Source of the DNA: Brachypodium distachyon
Taxonomy: Eukaryota > Streptophyta > Magnoliopsida > Poales > Poaceae
Direction of reading: 5' to 3'
Assembly (NCBI RefSeq): GCF_000005505.3
Contig: NC_016131.3
Location: forward strand, 32,169,001-32,233,000
DNA length: 64,000 nt
In this document: one piece after another, positions 35,644 to 46,071 of the stretch
Numbering within the stretch: position 1 is the first letter of the stretch
How the letters are laid out: each line of letters begins with the position of its first letter
The notes under the pieces: model-generated
The model's database searches: none
What the model was told of the DNA's origin: nothing
What the model saw: only the letters and a program-made list of their open reading frames with translations
Program-made: the position numbers and the translations under genes

Positions 35644-35999
35644 GCATTTAATGAACCGACAAAAAAGGGATTCCCCGTCAAGTCAAGCAAACAGTGACTG
35701 CTCAAGAGTAGTTTTTAGGCCTTTAGACCCCTAGTTACATGGCTAGTATTCTTGCATGTATCCCAGCACACCGAGGAGGAGCTGCCCGAGCTCCCTGCTC
35801 GACACTTTTAAACCATGCATCGTGGCACATGTGGTATCCCCTTGGCTATAAAAGGAGAATCCCCGCCAACGGTCAAAGGGTTCGACCAACTCGTAGTACA
35901 ACACTAGCAGTAGCCCAAAGTAGCAAAGGGCACTTAGCCAAAAAGAGAGCACCCGGGGGCTCCCCCGGCAACCTGTAAGCACTTGTTCTTCTGTCAATA
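35644..35999 (+). mobile_element. LTR piece a (Tat-like Gypsy)
   Basis: Nearly identical to 38359-38715 of the LTR at 38043-38897, including GGCTATAAAAGGAGAATCC. Only the middle 356 bases of the LTR remain. The left break lies in the F-box gene, the right break joins the antisense ORF region. Confidence 0.85.
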
Positions 36000-36249
36000 A
36001 AGGACAGCACGGTTGCGGATCAGCTAGCAAAGGGGATGTAAGTAAAGGAGTGGGGTAAGGTGCGGTACCTATTGCCGGCGCCACCTCCATCGAGGCCGCG
36101 TCGGTCGGGCCGGCACTACTGCCGGCCTGCGTGCGCGCCTTCCTGCTCGGCACGGCAGGTGGTGAATCAACCCTCCCCCTCTTGCCGGCGCTAACTGGCG
36201 AGCCGTCCTTCGGGGGGTTGAGCTGGAGCTTGAAGCCCCGGAAGAGCCC

Positions 36250-37755
36250 TCACGCAGGCGGGGCCGTGGGCACCCGTGGGGTCGCCGCAGCCTGGGGCGC
36301 CGCGGAAGCCATCGAGGGAGTTGCCACCGCACTGGCGGCCACCGCGGAGGTGGTCGCCGCCGCACTGTCGGTGGCCGCTGTGGAGGTGGTCGCTGCCGCC
36401 GCGGGCGCCCGTGATCTGCGCACGATGAGGGGCGCATCATCCTTCTCTTCCTCCTCCTCGTCGTCCACAGGGATGACAACCCGGGTTGCGGCAGGCTGGC
36501 CCACCTCGTCGGAGGAGGACGGAATGGATGGCCGGCTGACCTCCAACTCGCCCCCGCTCTCTTCAAGCACCCGCTTCCCGCGAGGTGCAGGCGGAGGGGC
36601 ACGTGGGGTCTGAGTGGGGGAATCGTCCATCAGCCCCCACTCGTTGCAGAGCAGGAAGGAGGCGATGATGTCGGTCAGCCCCGGAACGTCGGCGTGGAGG
36701 GAGATAACCCCCGGTGGCAACCCCGTGACCAGGACGTCCTCGCCGGAGATCCCCTTCACCCACACCTGGAGTGATTCCTGGTCCACGCCACCGCGCTAGA
36801 GGCGTGTCCTGTCCTCGGACCCCATGTATATCCACGCGGGGCGGGAGCCTAGTTGGACCGGTGCGACGCGCCGGCTGATGAAGGTGCGCGCCACATCGAG
36901 GTCAGTGAGCCCCGCTAGCCGCAGGGCCTTGATCTTCTCCATGATGGGGAGGAGATCGGCGTCGCAGTGGTACCGGTTCCGCCAGCCGCCGTTGCGTTGC
37001 GGCAGCTTGGTGGGCGCGTAGATGAACTTCTCGGGGTATTCCACACGGACCCAGCACCAGTCGCCCCGCCACTCCTTCTCGATCTTCTTCTCCGACCGGA
37101 CAATGAACTCAGACTTCAGCCGGTCGCGGGCGTGGAACACCACCCCCGACGACATCGCGTTATCGATGTGGGGGTAGAAGTAGTGCCGGAATAAGGCCAC
37201 CAACGGCATTACTCCGACGAACGCCTCGCAGAGGAACTGGAAGATGGTGAGGAGATAGAGGGAGGAGGGGTGGAGTTGTGCCACCCGTAGCTGATACGAC
37301 TCCATGAGCGCATGGAAGAACAGGGAGAACCGCGGCACTAACCCTGCGAGGATGAAGCGCGCGAACACCCGGAAGTCGTTTTCCTGGTGGTCGGCACCGG
37401 CGAGGAAGATCAGGGTCTCCCTGTACTCGTTGAACCCGGAGGCAACGGCATACCGGATCTTATCCAGCGCCTCGCCGTTGTAGCCGGGCCAGAAAAAGGC
37501 GAGCATGTCCCTCATCACCCGCTTCTTCTGCTCTTTATCTGCGGCGGCCTTGGTGGCCGCCTCGCTCTTGCTGGCCGCCGGCTTCTTTGGGGCCTTCCCT
37601 TCCTTTCCTTTCCTGGTTGTGGGGGGGCGCCATGGGGAGGGGGGCGGAAGCTGGCAAGGTTTGTGGACGCAAGGAACGAGAAGACAGAGGAGAAAGCCTG
37701 GGGGGCTAAGTGTGTTTATCCCTCGGCATAGCAGTGGGGCCTTATAGCACCCCAC
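36250..37755 (-). pseudogene. Antisense ORF of a Tat-like Gypsy element (PF04195-like)
   Basis: Two open blocks in one orientation, 36796-37755 and 36250-36786, are separated by a stop codon near 36796. The first block reads FARFILAGLVPRFSLFFHAL, MESYQLRVAQLHPSSLYLL and FLCEAFVGVMPLVALFRHYF, typical of the plant 'putative gypsy-type transposon' family (PF04195). The second block is acidic and alanine/proline-rich. It lies opposite in direction to the LTRs on both sides, with its 5' end toward the right-hand LTR. That is the arrangement known for antisense genes between integrase and 3' LTR in Tat-lineage elements such as maize Grande. Function unknown. Confidence 0.7.
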
Positions 37756-38042
37756 TGCTCAGTAACGGTCGCAATCCGCACCCTACGGGTGCGCTGGGAT
37801 AATTACGAATCATGGGGATAATGCGAAGAGTGGGCTCAACTTCCCGTGTTTAGGGGGGGGGGGTTACGGCGGAAATCTCGCACCCACTACTCCGTCCGTA
37901 ATGGCGGCGTCCTTCGGACGACGGAGAGACGCGGGCCCGAGACGACTCAGGACCCACGCGTCGGTTGAGGGCGTAGCCCGGCAACCGGCCAGGGAGGAGT
38001 CCGCCCGGGAACAGGCGTTGCCGGCCCACGCCCGGGGGCTAC

Positions 38043-38897
38043 TGTCGCACCAGTGGCACCCGGGGTACCACCGCTGCACGATGTGTGGGTCGCCTCGCTT
38101 GCTCCCCGGGAGGATCACACCCCGGGGGGCAGTGTACAAGCTGCCCGGCAAGCTACCAGCCCGGCAGGGCTAGCGGGGATTCGAGGGAGAATTCCCGCCT
38201 GGGCGCCTCCCAGGAAGCTACTTGCCAGGAGGGGCGTTCCCGGGCGCAGCTTTCCGTTGCGAGAGCGGGACCAAGCAAGCAGAAGAGCGTCGCCACGTGG
38301 GCGCGCGGCAGGCACCCTGTGCGCAGGGCTCGTCATGACAAGGAGTGAGGCGCACGGCGCATTTAATGAACTGACAGAAAAGGGATTCCCCGTCAAGTCA
38401 AGCAAACAGTGACTGCTCAAGAGTAGTTTTTAGGCCTTTAGACCCCTAGTTACAGGGCTAGTATTCTTGCATGTATGCCAGCACATCGAGGAGGAGCTGC
38501 CCGAGCTCCCTGCTCGCCACTTGTAAACCATGCATCGTGGCACCTGTGGTATCCCCTTGGCTATAAAAGGAGAATCCCCGCCAACGGTCAAAGGGTTCGA
38601 CCAACTCGTAGTACAACACTAGCAGTAGCCCAAAGTAGCAAAGGGCACTTAGCCAAAAAGAGAGCACCCGGGGGCTCCCCCCGGCAACCTGTAAGCACTT
38701 GTTCTTCTGTCAATACAAGCTCAGACAAGCAGGACGTAGGGTTTTACACCTCCGGGTGGCCCGAACCTGGGTAAAACGCGCGTTCGTGTTCATTGTGTGT
38801 TGGCGCGCTTCACATTGGCCCCGCCGGCGATCGCCGGAGCGATCCCCGTCGTCCACTGCCGAACCAAAAAGGGGGTGCTCACGCATCCCCGGTGTCA
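38043..38897 (+). mobile_element. LTR b, full length (Tat-like Gypsy)
   Basis: 855 bases from TGTCGCACC to GGTGTCA. Contains a TATA box (GGCTATAAAAGG near 38560), a polyadenylation-type stretch with TCAATACAAGC and the phrase CAGGACGTAGGG..GAACCTGGGTAAA (38730-38776). Immediately after it comes AAAGCCCCGTGCTACGACA, also found after the LTR end at 40588, so it behaves as a 5' LTR for the RNase H block and as a 3' LTR for the antisense ORF block. Confidence 0.8.
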
Positions 38898-39770
38898 AAG
38901 CCCCGTGCTACGACATCGCCCTCGAGCCGGCAGCGTCGGCACCACGCAAGGGGCTCGTGCAGCACCCGGTGTACTTCGTCAGCACGGTGCTGCTCGATGC
39001 CCGCACAAGGTACCCGCAGGTGCAAAAGCTCCTGCTGGGGATTCGGCTTGCGTCACGCAAGCTGCGCCACTACTTCCAGGCGCACCGCGTCACGGTGGTG
39101 TCGAGGTTCTGCCTCGAGCGAGCCCTCACCAACCGTGAAGCCACCGGGAGGGTGGCTGAGTGGAGGATGGAGCTGTCGGAGTTTGATCTGCACTTCACCA
39201 ACACCAAGAGCATCAAGAGTACGGCCCTGGCGGACTTCGTCACAGAATGGACTTTGACGGGATAGAAGAGGAGGAGCCGGAGACCAGCCTGCCGGGCAAG
39301 CTGGACGAAGGCCACTGGATCTTGTACTTCGACGGCGCGTTCAGCCTCTAGGGAGCCGGAGCCGGGGTCGTCATCGAGTTGCCGATGGGAGATCACTTGA
39401 GGTTTGCCATCCAACTCGATTTCCCCAACTCCACTAACAACACGGCAAGAGTATGAAGGGCTGCTTACCGGGTTGCGGGCGGCAATCGCTCTGGATATCA
39501 AGCGCCTAGTCGTTCGCGGGGACTCGCAACTCGTGATCAACCAGGTCAGCAAGGACTACGACTGCCCGCAGATGGCATCGTACGTGGATGAAGTCCGCAA
39601 GCTAGAACGCAAGTTCAAGGCCTGCGATTTGAGCACGTCAAGCGGATGGATAACTTCGCGGCGGACGAGCTGTCCAAGTTGGCAGCGGAGAGCCGGAAGA
39701 TTTCGGCGGGGGTGTTCTGGCACAGGCAGACTGCGCCTTCAGTCGCCCCCAAGCCGGCTGCCGGGGAAGC
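38898..39770 (+). pseudogene. Gypsy pol fragment: two RNase H domains
   Basis: First block (to the TAG at 39263): GLVQHPVYFVSTVLLDAR, YPQVQKLLLGIRLASRKLRH, ATGRVAEWRMELSEFDLHFT, the RT-linked RNase H of a Ty3/Gypsy element. Second block, in changing frames with an internal stop: GHWILYFDGAFSL, EYEGLLTGLRAAIALDI, LVVRGDSQLVINQVSKDYDC and NFAADELSK, the additional plant-type RNase H with its D-E-D carboxylates visible. A dual RNase H is a hallmark of the Tat lineage. Protease, most of RT and integrase are missing here, and the block stops at an LTR. Confidence 0.8.
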
Positions 39771-39774
39771 CCCC

Positions 39775-40588
39775 TGTCGCACCAGTGGCACCCGGGGTAC
39801 CACCGCTGCGCGACGCGTGCGCCCCTCCCCCGGGTTCCTGGGAAGGTCTCATCCCGGGGAGCGCCGACGAGCTTCCCGGCAAGCTACCAGCCCGAAAGGG
39901 GCTAGCGGGGCTTCTGGGAATATTCCCGCTTAGGCACCTCCCGGGAAGCTGCTTCCCGGGAGGAGGTTCCCGGGTGCGCTGGGCCCGGGTGCTTCCCGGG
40001 CCGACTTGCGGGGACTGGGGGTTCCCGGACGCGTGCCCCCGCCTCGGGTCATGGGGCCCACTGGACAGCGCCGCACGGGCGCGTGACGGGCGCGGAACGC
40101 TCGGTCCCACCAAGGCAAGGAGTAAGGCGCGCGGCTCAGTAAACGAGCCGACCGACGGGTAGTTACCCGTCCGATCCAAGGAACAGTGGTTGTCCAATCC
40201 TATCCTACGGTCTTAGGCCCCTAGCAGCGAAGGTGGCACCCATGCATGCCACCAGCTCACCAGGGAGAGTTGCGTGCCTCCCCATTGGACACTTGTAGCC
40301 CATGCACCATGGCACATGTGGCATCCCCTTGTGTATAAAAGGAGGACCCATGCCAACGGTCAAGGGGGTTAGAGGGTTAGACCGAGGGAGATACACCGAG
40401 GCACATGCTCCCTCCATGTAGCCTCCCGGGCCCTAGCCGGCAAGGCGTTTCAGCACGGCTTCTACTGGCATACGGCCCTAGCCGACGCGGAGCAGCTGGT
40501 GAAGACGTGTGAGGAAAGTGATCGCCGGAGCGATCCCCGTCGCCCACTGCCGAACCAAAAAGGGGGTGCTCACGAATCCCTGGTGTCA
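39775..40588 (+). mobile_element. LTR c, chimeric, with integrase insert
   Basis: Starts TGTCGCACCAGTGGCACC like LTR b and carries TGTATAAAAGGAGG near 40333. From about 40425 to 40516 it contains not LTR but a coding scrap reading GKAFQHGFYWHTALADAEQL then VKTCEE, which is the integrase zinc-binding region of a Gypsy polyprotein. From about 40518 (GATCGCCGGAGCGATCCCC) the LTR 3' end resumes to 40588. So LTR-INT-LTR are joined within 100 bases. Confidence 0.75.
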
Positions 40589-40656
40589 AAGCCTCGTACT
40601 ACGACACCCTCGCCCCGCCAAGGCTCCACCGACTACCCTGCGACGCAGCGCCCGCT

Positions 40657-40907
40657 AGGACAGCATGCACTCCTCCACCCCGATGGGGCAGCGCGCCACG
40701 GTCCGCCTCGCCAAGGAGTTGGCGATTGTTGATGACTCTGAGCAGCGCGTCGACGCGGCAGCTGCCGCGCTGGTGCTGCACTTCCAGGAGCCTCTCGCGG
40801 ACACCGACATCGACGGCCTGGCGATCCTGACAAGGGTCGACCGGGATGCCATCCACCACGCCGCCGCCCAGGCTGCAGAATCCGGAGCCGCCAGTACGGC
40901 TCACTAG
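40657..40907 (+). pseudogene. LINE ORF1 C-terminal fragment
   Basis: An open stretch of about 80 residues with LVLHFQEPLADTDIDGLAIL, followed by a stop at 40905-40907, matches the conserved C-terminus of grass LINE ORF1 (nucleic-acid-binding gag-like protein). A stop at 40653-40658 and the element's truncation remove the rest. ORF2 follows after about 230 bases. Confidence 0.6.
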
Positions 40908-41134
40908 TTTCCTGATGTTTAGTCGACTTAGGATCCTTCGATGACGGTCGGCCTTCTGCCGGATCAAGTTAGGCTTCAGTTCTTGTTTGGGTACGTGGTT
41001 AGTGTTTACGGAGACGACCATCTTGTGGCACTTGTGCTGGGTCCATCTCCTCCTGATGTATGTTTGGGTGGTGTATTGTGCTTCATTTAGTTCCTGTTTC
41101 GCCGTCGAATCTTCCGAGTTTGCTTGGTTTACCT

Positions 41135-44100
41135 ATGATTGACGGCCTTTGCCTCATCTTGTGCTGGAACGTGCACGGCTTGAACACTTCTGCTTGTCGT
41201 GAGGCCGTTTGCGAGCTGGCCTCGGCGGCCAAGGCAGGAATCTTGTGTCTTCAGGAGACGAAGCTCCACCACATCGGCGCTGCGCTGGCTCGTGACATTG
41301 CCGGTCCTCTGAGGCCAGCCTGCGCTTTCCTTCCGGCGGATGGAACCCGCGGCGGCATCGCCATCTTCTGGAATCCCTACATCGTCGACGTCAACAACTT
41401 CCCCTACCAGCGCTTCTCGATCTCGGCCACCGTGTCTCCATTCACGCATCGGGACTCACCTTCACCCTCTCCTCGGTCTACGGTCTAGCAGACGACGCCC
41501 TCAAGCCCGACTTCCTGCAAGAGATGAAGGAGCTCACTCCCACGCTAGGGGAGCCCTGGCTCATTGTCGGAGATTTTAATCATATTTACGAAGCCTGCGA
41601 CAAGAACAACACCAACCTTTGCCGACGCCTCATGGGTCAGTTCCAGGCCGCGATTGACCACGCTGAGCTCTTTGAGCTCCGTTGTTCCAACAGAAAGTTC
41701 TCCTGGAGTAGTGAAAGAGAAAACCCTACCCTCGTCAAGCTCGACAGGATCTTCTGCAACACCGCCTAGGACGCGCTCTTCTCCCCCTGTGCCGTGCAGG
41801 CACTGTGCACCGCTCACTCGGATCACTGCCCTCTCCTCCTCACAAACTTCTCGCTGCCGCCGCAAAAAGCCCGTTTTCGTTTTGAGAACTTCTGGCCCAG
41901 GCATCAGGGCCTCCTCGAGGTCGTGTCCACGGCTTGGAACGAGTTGGCTCTGCCCCGCAACCCCCTCGCTCGTCTCTGTGTCAAGTTTGATTGGGCTGCG
42001 TGCAGCCTGGGCGTCTGGAGCGGCCTCTTCGGCGACGCCCGACAGCAGCTCCACCTTGCCGCCGAGATCGTCCTTCGCCTCAATGAAGCCCAGGACCACC
42101 AGCCTCTTTCCCCCTTGGAGTTCTACTTCCGCAAAGCCCTCAAGATCCGCGTCCTCGGTCTTGCGGCGGTGGAACGTGCTCGGCGGCGGCAAGCATCCCG
42201 GCACGTCTGGCTCAAAGAAGGAGATGCCAACACCCGATTTTTTCACGTCAAGATCAATGTTCGTAGGGGGAAAAACTTCCTGCACCAGATCGGCACTCCA
42301 TCCGACATCCATGTCTCCAACGAGGACAAAGCAACTGCTCTCTTTCAGCACTTCGACGATTCTCTCGGCAGGACGGCTCCCCGCACACATACACTTGCAT
42401 GGCAGGATCTCCACCTCCCTCGTCTTCCTCTCGCCGGCATCGACAACCCGTTCTCGCTATCTGAAATTTGGGAGGCCGTCAAAGCTTCGCCGACTGAAAA
42501 AGCGCCGGGCCCGGATGGCTTTACCGGAACGTTCTATCGGCGCTGCTGGTCCGTGATCAAATTCGACATTCTTGCGGCCTTTCACCATCTTCACCGTCTC
42601 GCCGGTGGCAACCTCGACGCCCTGAACACAGCCCTCATCTGTCTCATCCCCAAGCGTGACCAAGTTGTCACCATTGGTGACCTCCGCCCCATTAGCCTCA
42701 TCCACTCCTTCGCCAAGCTGTTCGCCAAAGTGCTCGCCCGTCGCCTAACTCCCCTCATGGGCGATCTCATATCACATGCGCAGAGTGCCTTCATCAAAAC
42801 CAGGTGCATCCACGACAACTTCCTCTTCGTCCGCAACGCCGCCTGTGCTCTCCACCGCGCTAAGAAGCTTGCTCTCCTCATCAAGCTTGACTTTGCAAAA
42901 GCTTTTGAATCCGTTTCCTGGGAATATTTGTTGGAGCTTATGTTTCACTTGGGTTTTCCGACGCGCTGGCGCGACTGGATTTCGATGCTCTTCTCTTCGG
43001 CGTCCTCCTCCGTCATCCTCAATGGTAGCACTGGCGATAAATTCTTCCACCGCCGAGGCCTTCGACAGGGCGTCCCATTGTCACCGCTTCTTTTCATTCT
43101 TGACATTGACCCCTTGCAACGAATCCTGCTTCGCGCCACCGAGATGGGCGCCCTTTCTTCACTCCCCCTGCAATGCGTCTCTCTCCGAGCAAGCCTCTAT
43201 GCTGACGACGCAATAGTCTTCATAAACCCCTCGCGCCCCGACCTTCAAATGCTTCTCTCCATCCTGGACGCATTCGGCACAGCCACCGGCCTCCGCGTCA
43301 ACTTGGCCAAGTGCTCAATCGCTCTGATTCGCTGCACCAACATCGACCTCGACGACGTCCTTCAGCCCTTCCTTGGTGAGCACGTCGACTTCCCCATTCG
43401 CTACCTTGGTCTCCCTCTCTCCCTATGCCGGCTGCGGCTGGCCCACGTGCAGCCCATCCTCGACAGGGCCCGCACCAGGTTGGCAGGCTGGCGTGGCAAG
43501 TGGATCAACGCCGACAGACGACGGGCGCTGGTGTCATCTGTTCTTAGCTCTCTTCCTATCTACGCGATGACCGCCCTCCGGCTGCCAAGATGCTTCATCT
43601 CCGCTCTGGACAAGGTGCGCCGCAGGTTCATCTGGGGCATTGACGAGGAGGAAGCTGCTGGAGGAAAATGCAAGGTCAGTTGGGGCAAGGTGTGCTCCCC
43701 CCTTGACAATGGAGGCCTTGGCCTGCTCAATCTTGATATTTTTGGCCGTGCCCTTCGTCTTCGCTGGCTTTGGTTCGAGTGGACTGCTCCCACCCGACCT
43801 TGGGTTGGCATGCCCACCCCCTGCGACAACCAGGAACACGCTCTCTTCACCGCGGTTACCGTGGCATCCATCGGAGACGGTCTAATGGCCAGCTTCTGGG
43901 ACTCCAATTGGATTGGAGGCGCCCCGCTCCGCATTTCCTTCCCGCTCCTCTTCGCCCGCTCGCGCCGCAAGGGTCGCCGGGTTGCACATGCGATCACTGG
44001 CCACCAATGGATCGCCGACCTGCGCAATGACAACACCACGCAGTTCGTGTCCCAATTCCTCGCAGCCTGGCACCTCTTAGCGCAGGCCCCTCCACTGCTC

Positions 44101-44667
44101 GCTAACACACCGGACTCGATTCGCTGGACCCCCTCCCCCAACGGCGTCTACTCTACCAAATCCGCCTACCTGCTCCACTTCATTGGCCGCTCGAAATCTG
44201 ACCTTCCTAGCTTCGTTTGGCGGCAGTGGACCCCTCCCAAGCAGAAATTCTTCGCGTGGCTTCTATTGCAAGACCAGCTGTGGTGTGTGGATCGCCTCCA
44301 ACGTCGCTGCTGGCCAAACTGCTATTTCTGCCCCCTTTGCCAACGGAATCTGGAAACTTCGCTTCACCTCTTCATCGAATGCCCCTTCTCTCATCAAGTT
44401 TGGTGTAATCTAGCAGCCTGGCAAAATTGTAATGGCATTGCGGGCGCCCTTAGGGCTGATCACCGAGCCCTCACCGACTTCCTCAGATGCATTCTTGACC
44501 TCTCCGCCGACGGCCACAAGAAGGGAGTCAACTCGCTCTTCATTCTCACCTGCTGGACCATTTGGCATGAACGAATTAACCGAATAAAGAAGTCTCAGGC
44601 AGGCAGCTACTGGTCTTCATCAAAGACGCGGCTCAAGATTGGGCCTTCGCCGGCGCCAAAGCCCTGA
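41135..44667 (+). pseudogene. LINE ORF2: endonuclease-reverse transcriptase
   Basis: Domains in order are complete. The APE-type endonuclease has CWNVHGLN, LQETK, GDFN near 41570 and SDH near 41818. The reverse transcriptase has KAPGPDGFTG, PISLIHSF, LDFAKAFESVSW, RGLRQGVPLSP and YADD at 43198-43209. The zinc-binding C-terminus has CPLC..NLETSLHLFIEC. The protein nicks target DNA and copies LINE RNA. Only two coding lesions stand out: a one-base frame change near 41435 (frame 2 to frame 1) and a TAG at 41767-41769. From 41794 to 44667 the frame is open for 957 residues. Probably a fairly young insertion, inactive as it stands. Confidence 0.88.
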
Positions 44668-45078
44668 GGAAACTGCTTTGGGAGCCACCCTGATTTCCCT
44701 CTTCTTTTCCTTTCCTTTCTTTTTCTTCTTCTTCCTTTTCTCCTTGTTTTGCCTTCGGCGTTCTTGTACACTATTCTACCTGCTTAATATATGAAAGCCA
44801 GCACTTTAAGCTGGATCTTTCGGAAAAAAAAACTTGTTTCTTTGATCGAAAATCTCTTTACTCTTGGCAACGATAGGGTGATATAATTAACATCGCTTTG
44901 GCTTGGCTAGAGACGGAAAATATGGTGTCGCGGCTCAGTAGGTCGCAGTCTTTGCAGCAAGAAACGGTAGGACAGTTCAACCACCACAGACCACAAGCGG
45001 TTTGTAATGCTAAGCGGGAGACGCAAGCTTTTCTTTGCAAAATCATGTCACCCCACATGCCTAATTGAGGGGAACTAA

Positions 45079-45611
45079 GAGCAAATCTAGCCGTCCCCCC
45101 TAAATGCCCCCTAAATGTGATTGCGGGCGCCAGCGCAAAAATTTCGACCCAGCCGGCCTCCCTAATTTGTTTTTTTAGCAGGCGCCGCCCCAAAAGTTAG
45201 CCAGCGCCCCCAAGCAAAACGCCTCGGCCTCGCCATGACGAATGTCGAGGCCAAGGCGTGGAGTGCCAAGGAGGTGGCAAGGGAGGAGGCCGAGAAGAAG
45301 GCGGGGAAGAGGCCGGCACCGGAGGTGAAGGTGGAGCCGATCAACCTCGACTCCGACAAAGCCTACCTAGCCTACTTCTGTGACCACCACTAGGAGCTGT
45401 TTTTTTTATTTTAGAATTATGTAATAAAAAACTTTATGTTTAATTAAATTTTGTCGAGTTTAGTTACATACTTCATTTAAATTTCGCCGAATTTAGCTAA
45501 ATTTTGCCCAAATTCAATTTTTGGAGGAGTTGGTATTGGGGGCACGGTTGGATCACGGCCTAAAAAACGGCTGCTCCGGACGCCAAATGGGGGGCGCGGC
45601 TGGAGATGCTC
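45079..45611. mobile_element. PIF/Harbinger-type non-autonomous element
   Basis: 533 bases with terminal inverted repeats GAGCAAATCTAGCCG and CGGCTGGAGATGCTC, flanked by TAA on both sides (45076-45078, 45612-45614), the 3-base target duplication of PIF/Harbinger elements. The matching position in copy B (about 61046) has no element. Confidence 0.8.
45235..45393 (+). CDS. 52-residue ORF inside the Harbinger-type element
   Basis: ATG at 45235 to TAG at 45391-45393. Lysine/glutamate-rich (KEVAREEAEKKAGKRPAPEV) ending LDSDKAYLAYFCDHH. It resembles the tail of a protein often found inside such elements, with a coiled-coil-like charged segment. Whether it is expressed is unknown; it may be a remnant of a longer element-encoded ORF. 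Confidence 0.4.
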   Translation: MTNVEAKAWSAKEVAREEAEKKAGKRPAPEVKVEPINLDSDKAYLAYFCDHH

Positions 45612-45972
45612 TAAGCCCGCCGTGCGGCCAGTAGAACCGTAGGTGGGGTTTAGACCAAGGACAGTGATTGACAAGGCATGTTTTTCTTTAATTTTTGCGG
45701 GTGACGAGGTATGTTTTTCATTGCCTTTCCAGTCCATTCAAGATGATAGTAAAATCATGCCATACAACCCAATGTCTTTTAGCCTCCGCTAGGAATGCTC
45801 TATTTTTAGAGCTCAAAATCCCTTGTAAAATTGAAAAATATTTAAAATACAGCATTGCAAGCAGGCCCTTAGTGTTATCTCTAATAATCACCTCCTTCTA
45901 TTTAATTGAAAGTAAAAAATAATATCGTTTATCTCGGCTGCAAGACAACAGTCGCCCTACATAGCATCACTA

Positions 45973-46029
45973 ATACTCCATCCGTTCCTAAATACTTGTC
46001 GTTGTTTTAGTGCAAGGAACGGAGGGAGT
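45973..46029. mobile_element. Very short Stowaway MITE
   Basis: ACTCCATCCGTTCCTAAATAC and GGAACGGAGGGAGT with TA at both sides. The empty site is visible in copy B as CTAATAGAAG near 61660. Confidence 0.75.
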
Positions 46030-46071
46030 AGAAGACTGACATGCTACTATGCAACCTGCCCTTAGCGTAAC

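Larger units (their letters stand above)
40620..44832 (+). mobile_element. L1-type LINE, near full ORF2
   Basis: Begins at a truncated ORF1 next to LTR c and ends with poly(A) at 44824-44832. The plus-strand codon use is GC-rich, unlike the AT-rich LINE at 31-35 kb, so this is another subfamily. Its right end abuts the segment duplicated at 60.85 kb. Confidence 0.9.

Noticed and set aside
36131..36613. 160-residue plus-strand frame
   Set aside because: Shadow of the antisense Gypsy ORF on the minus strand.
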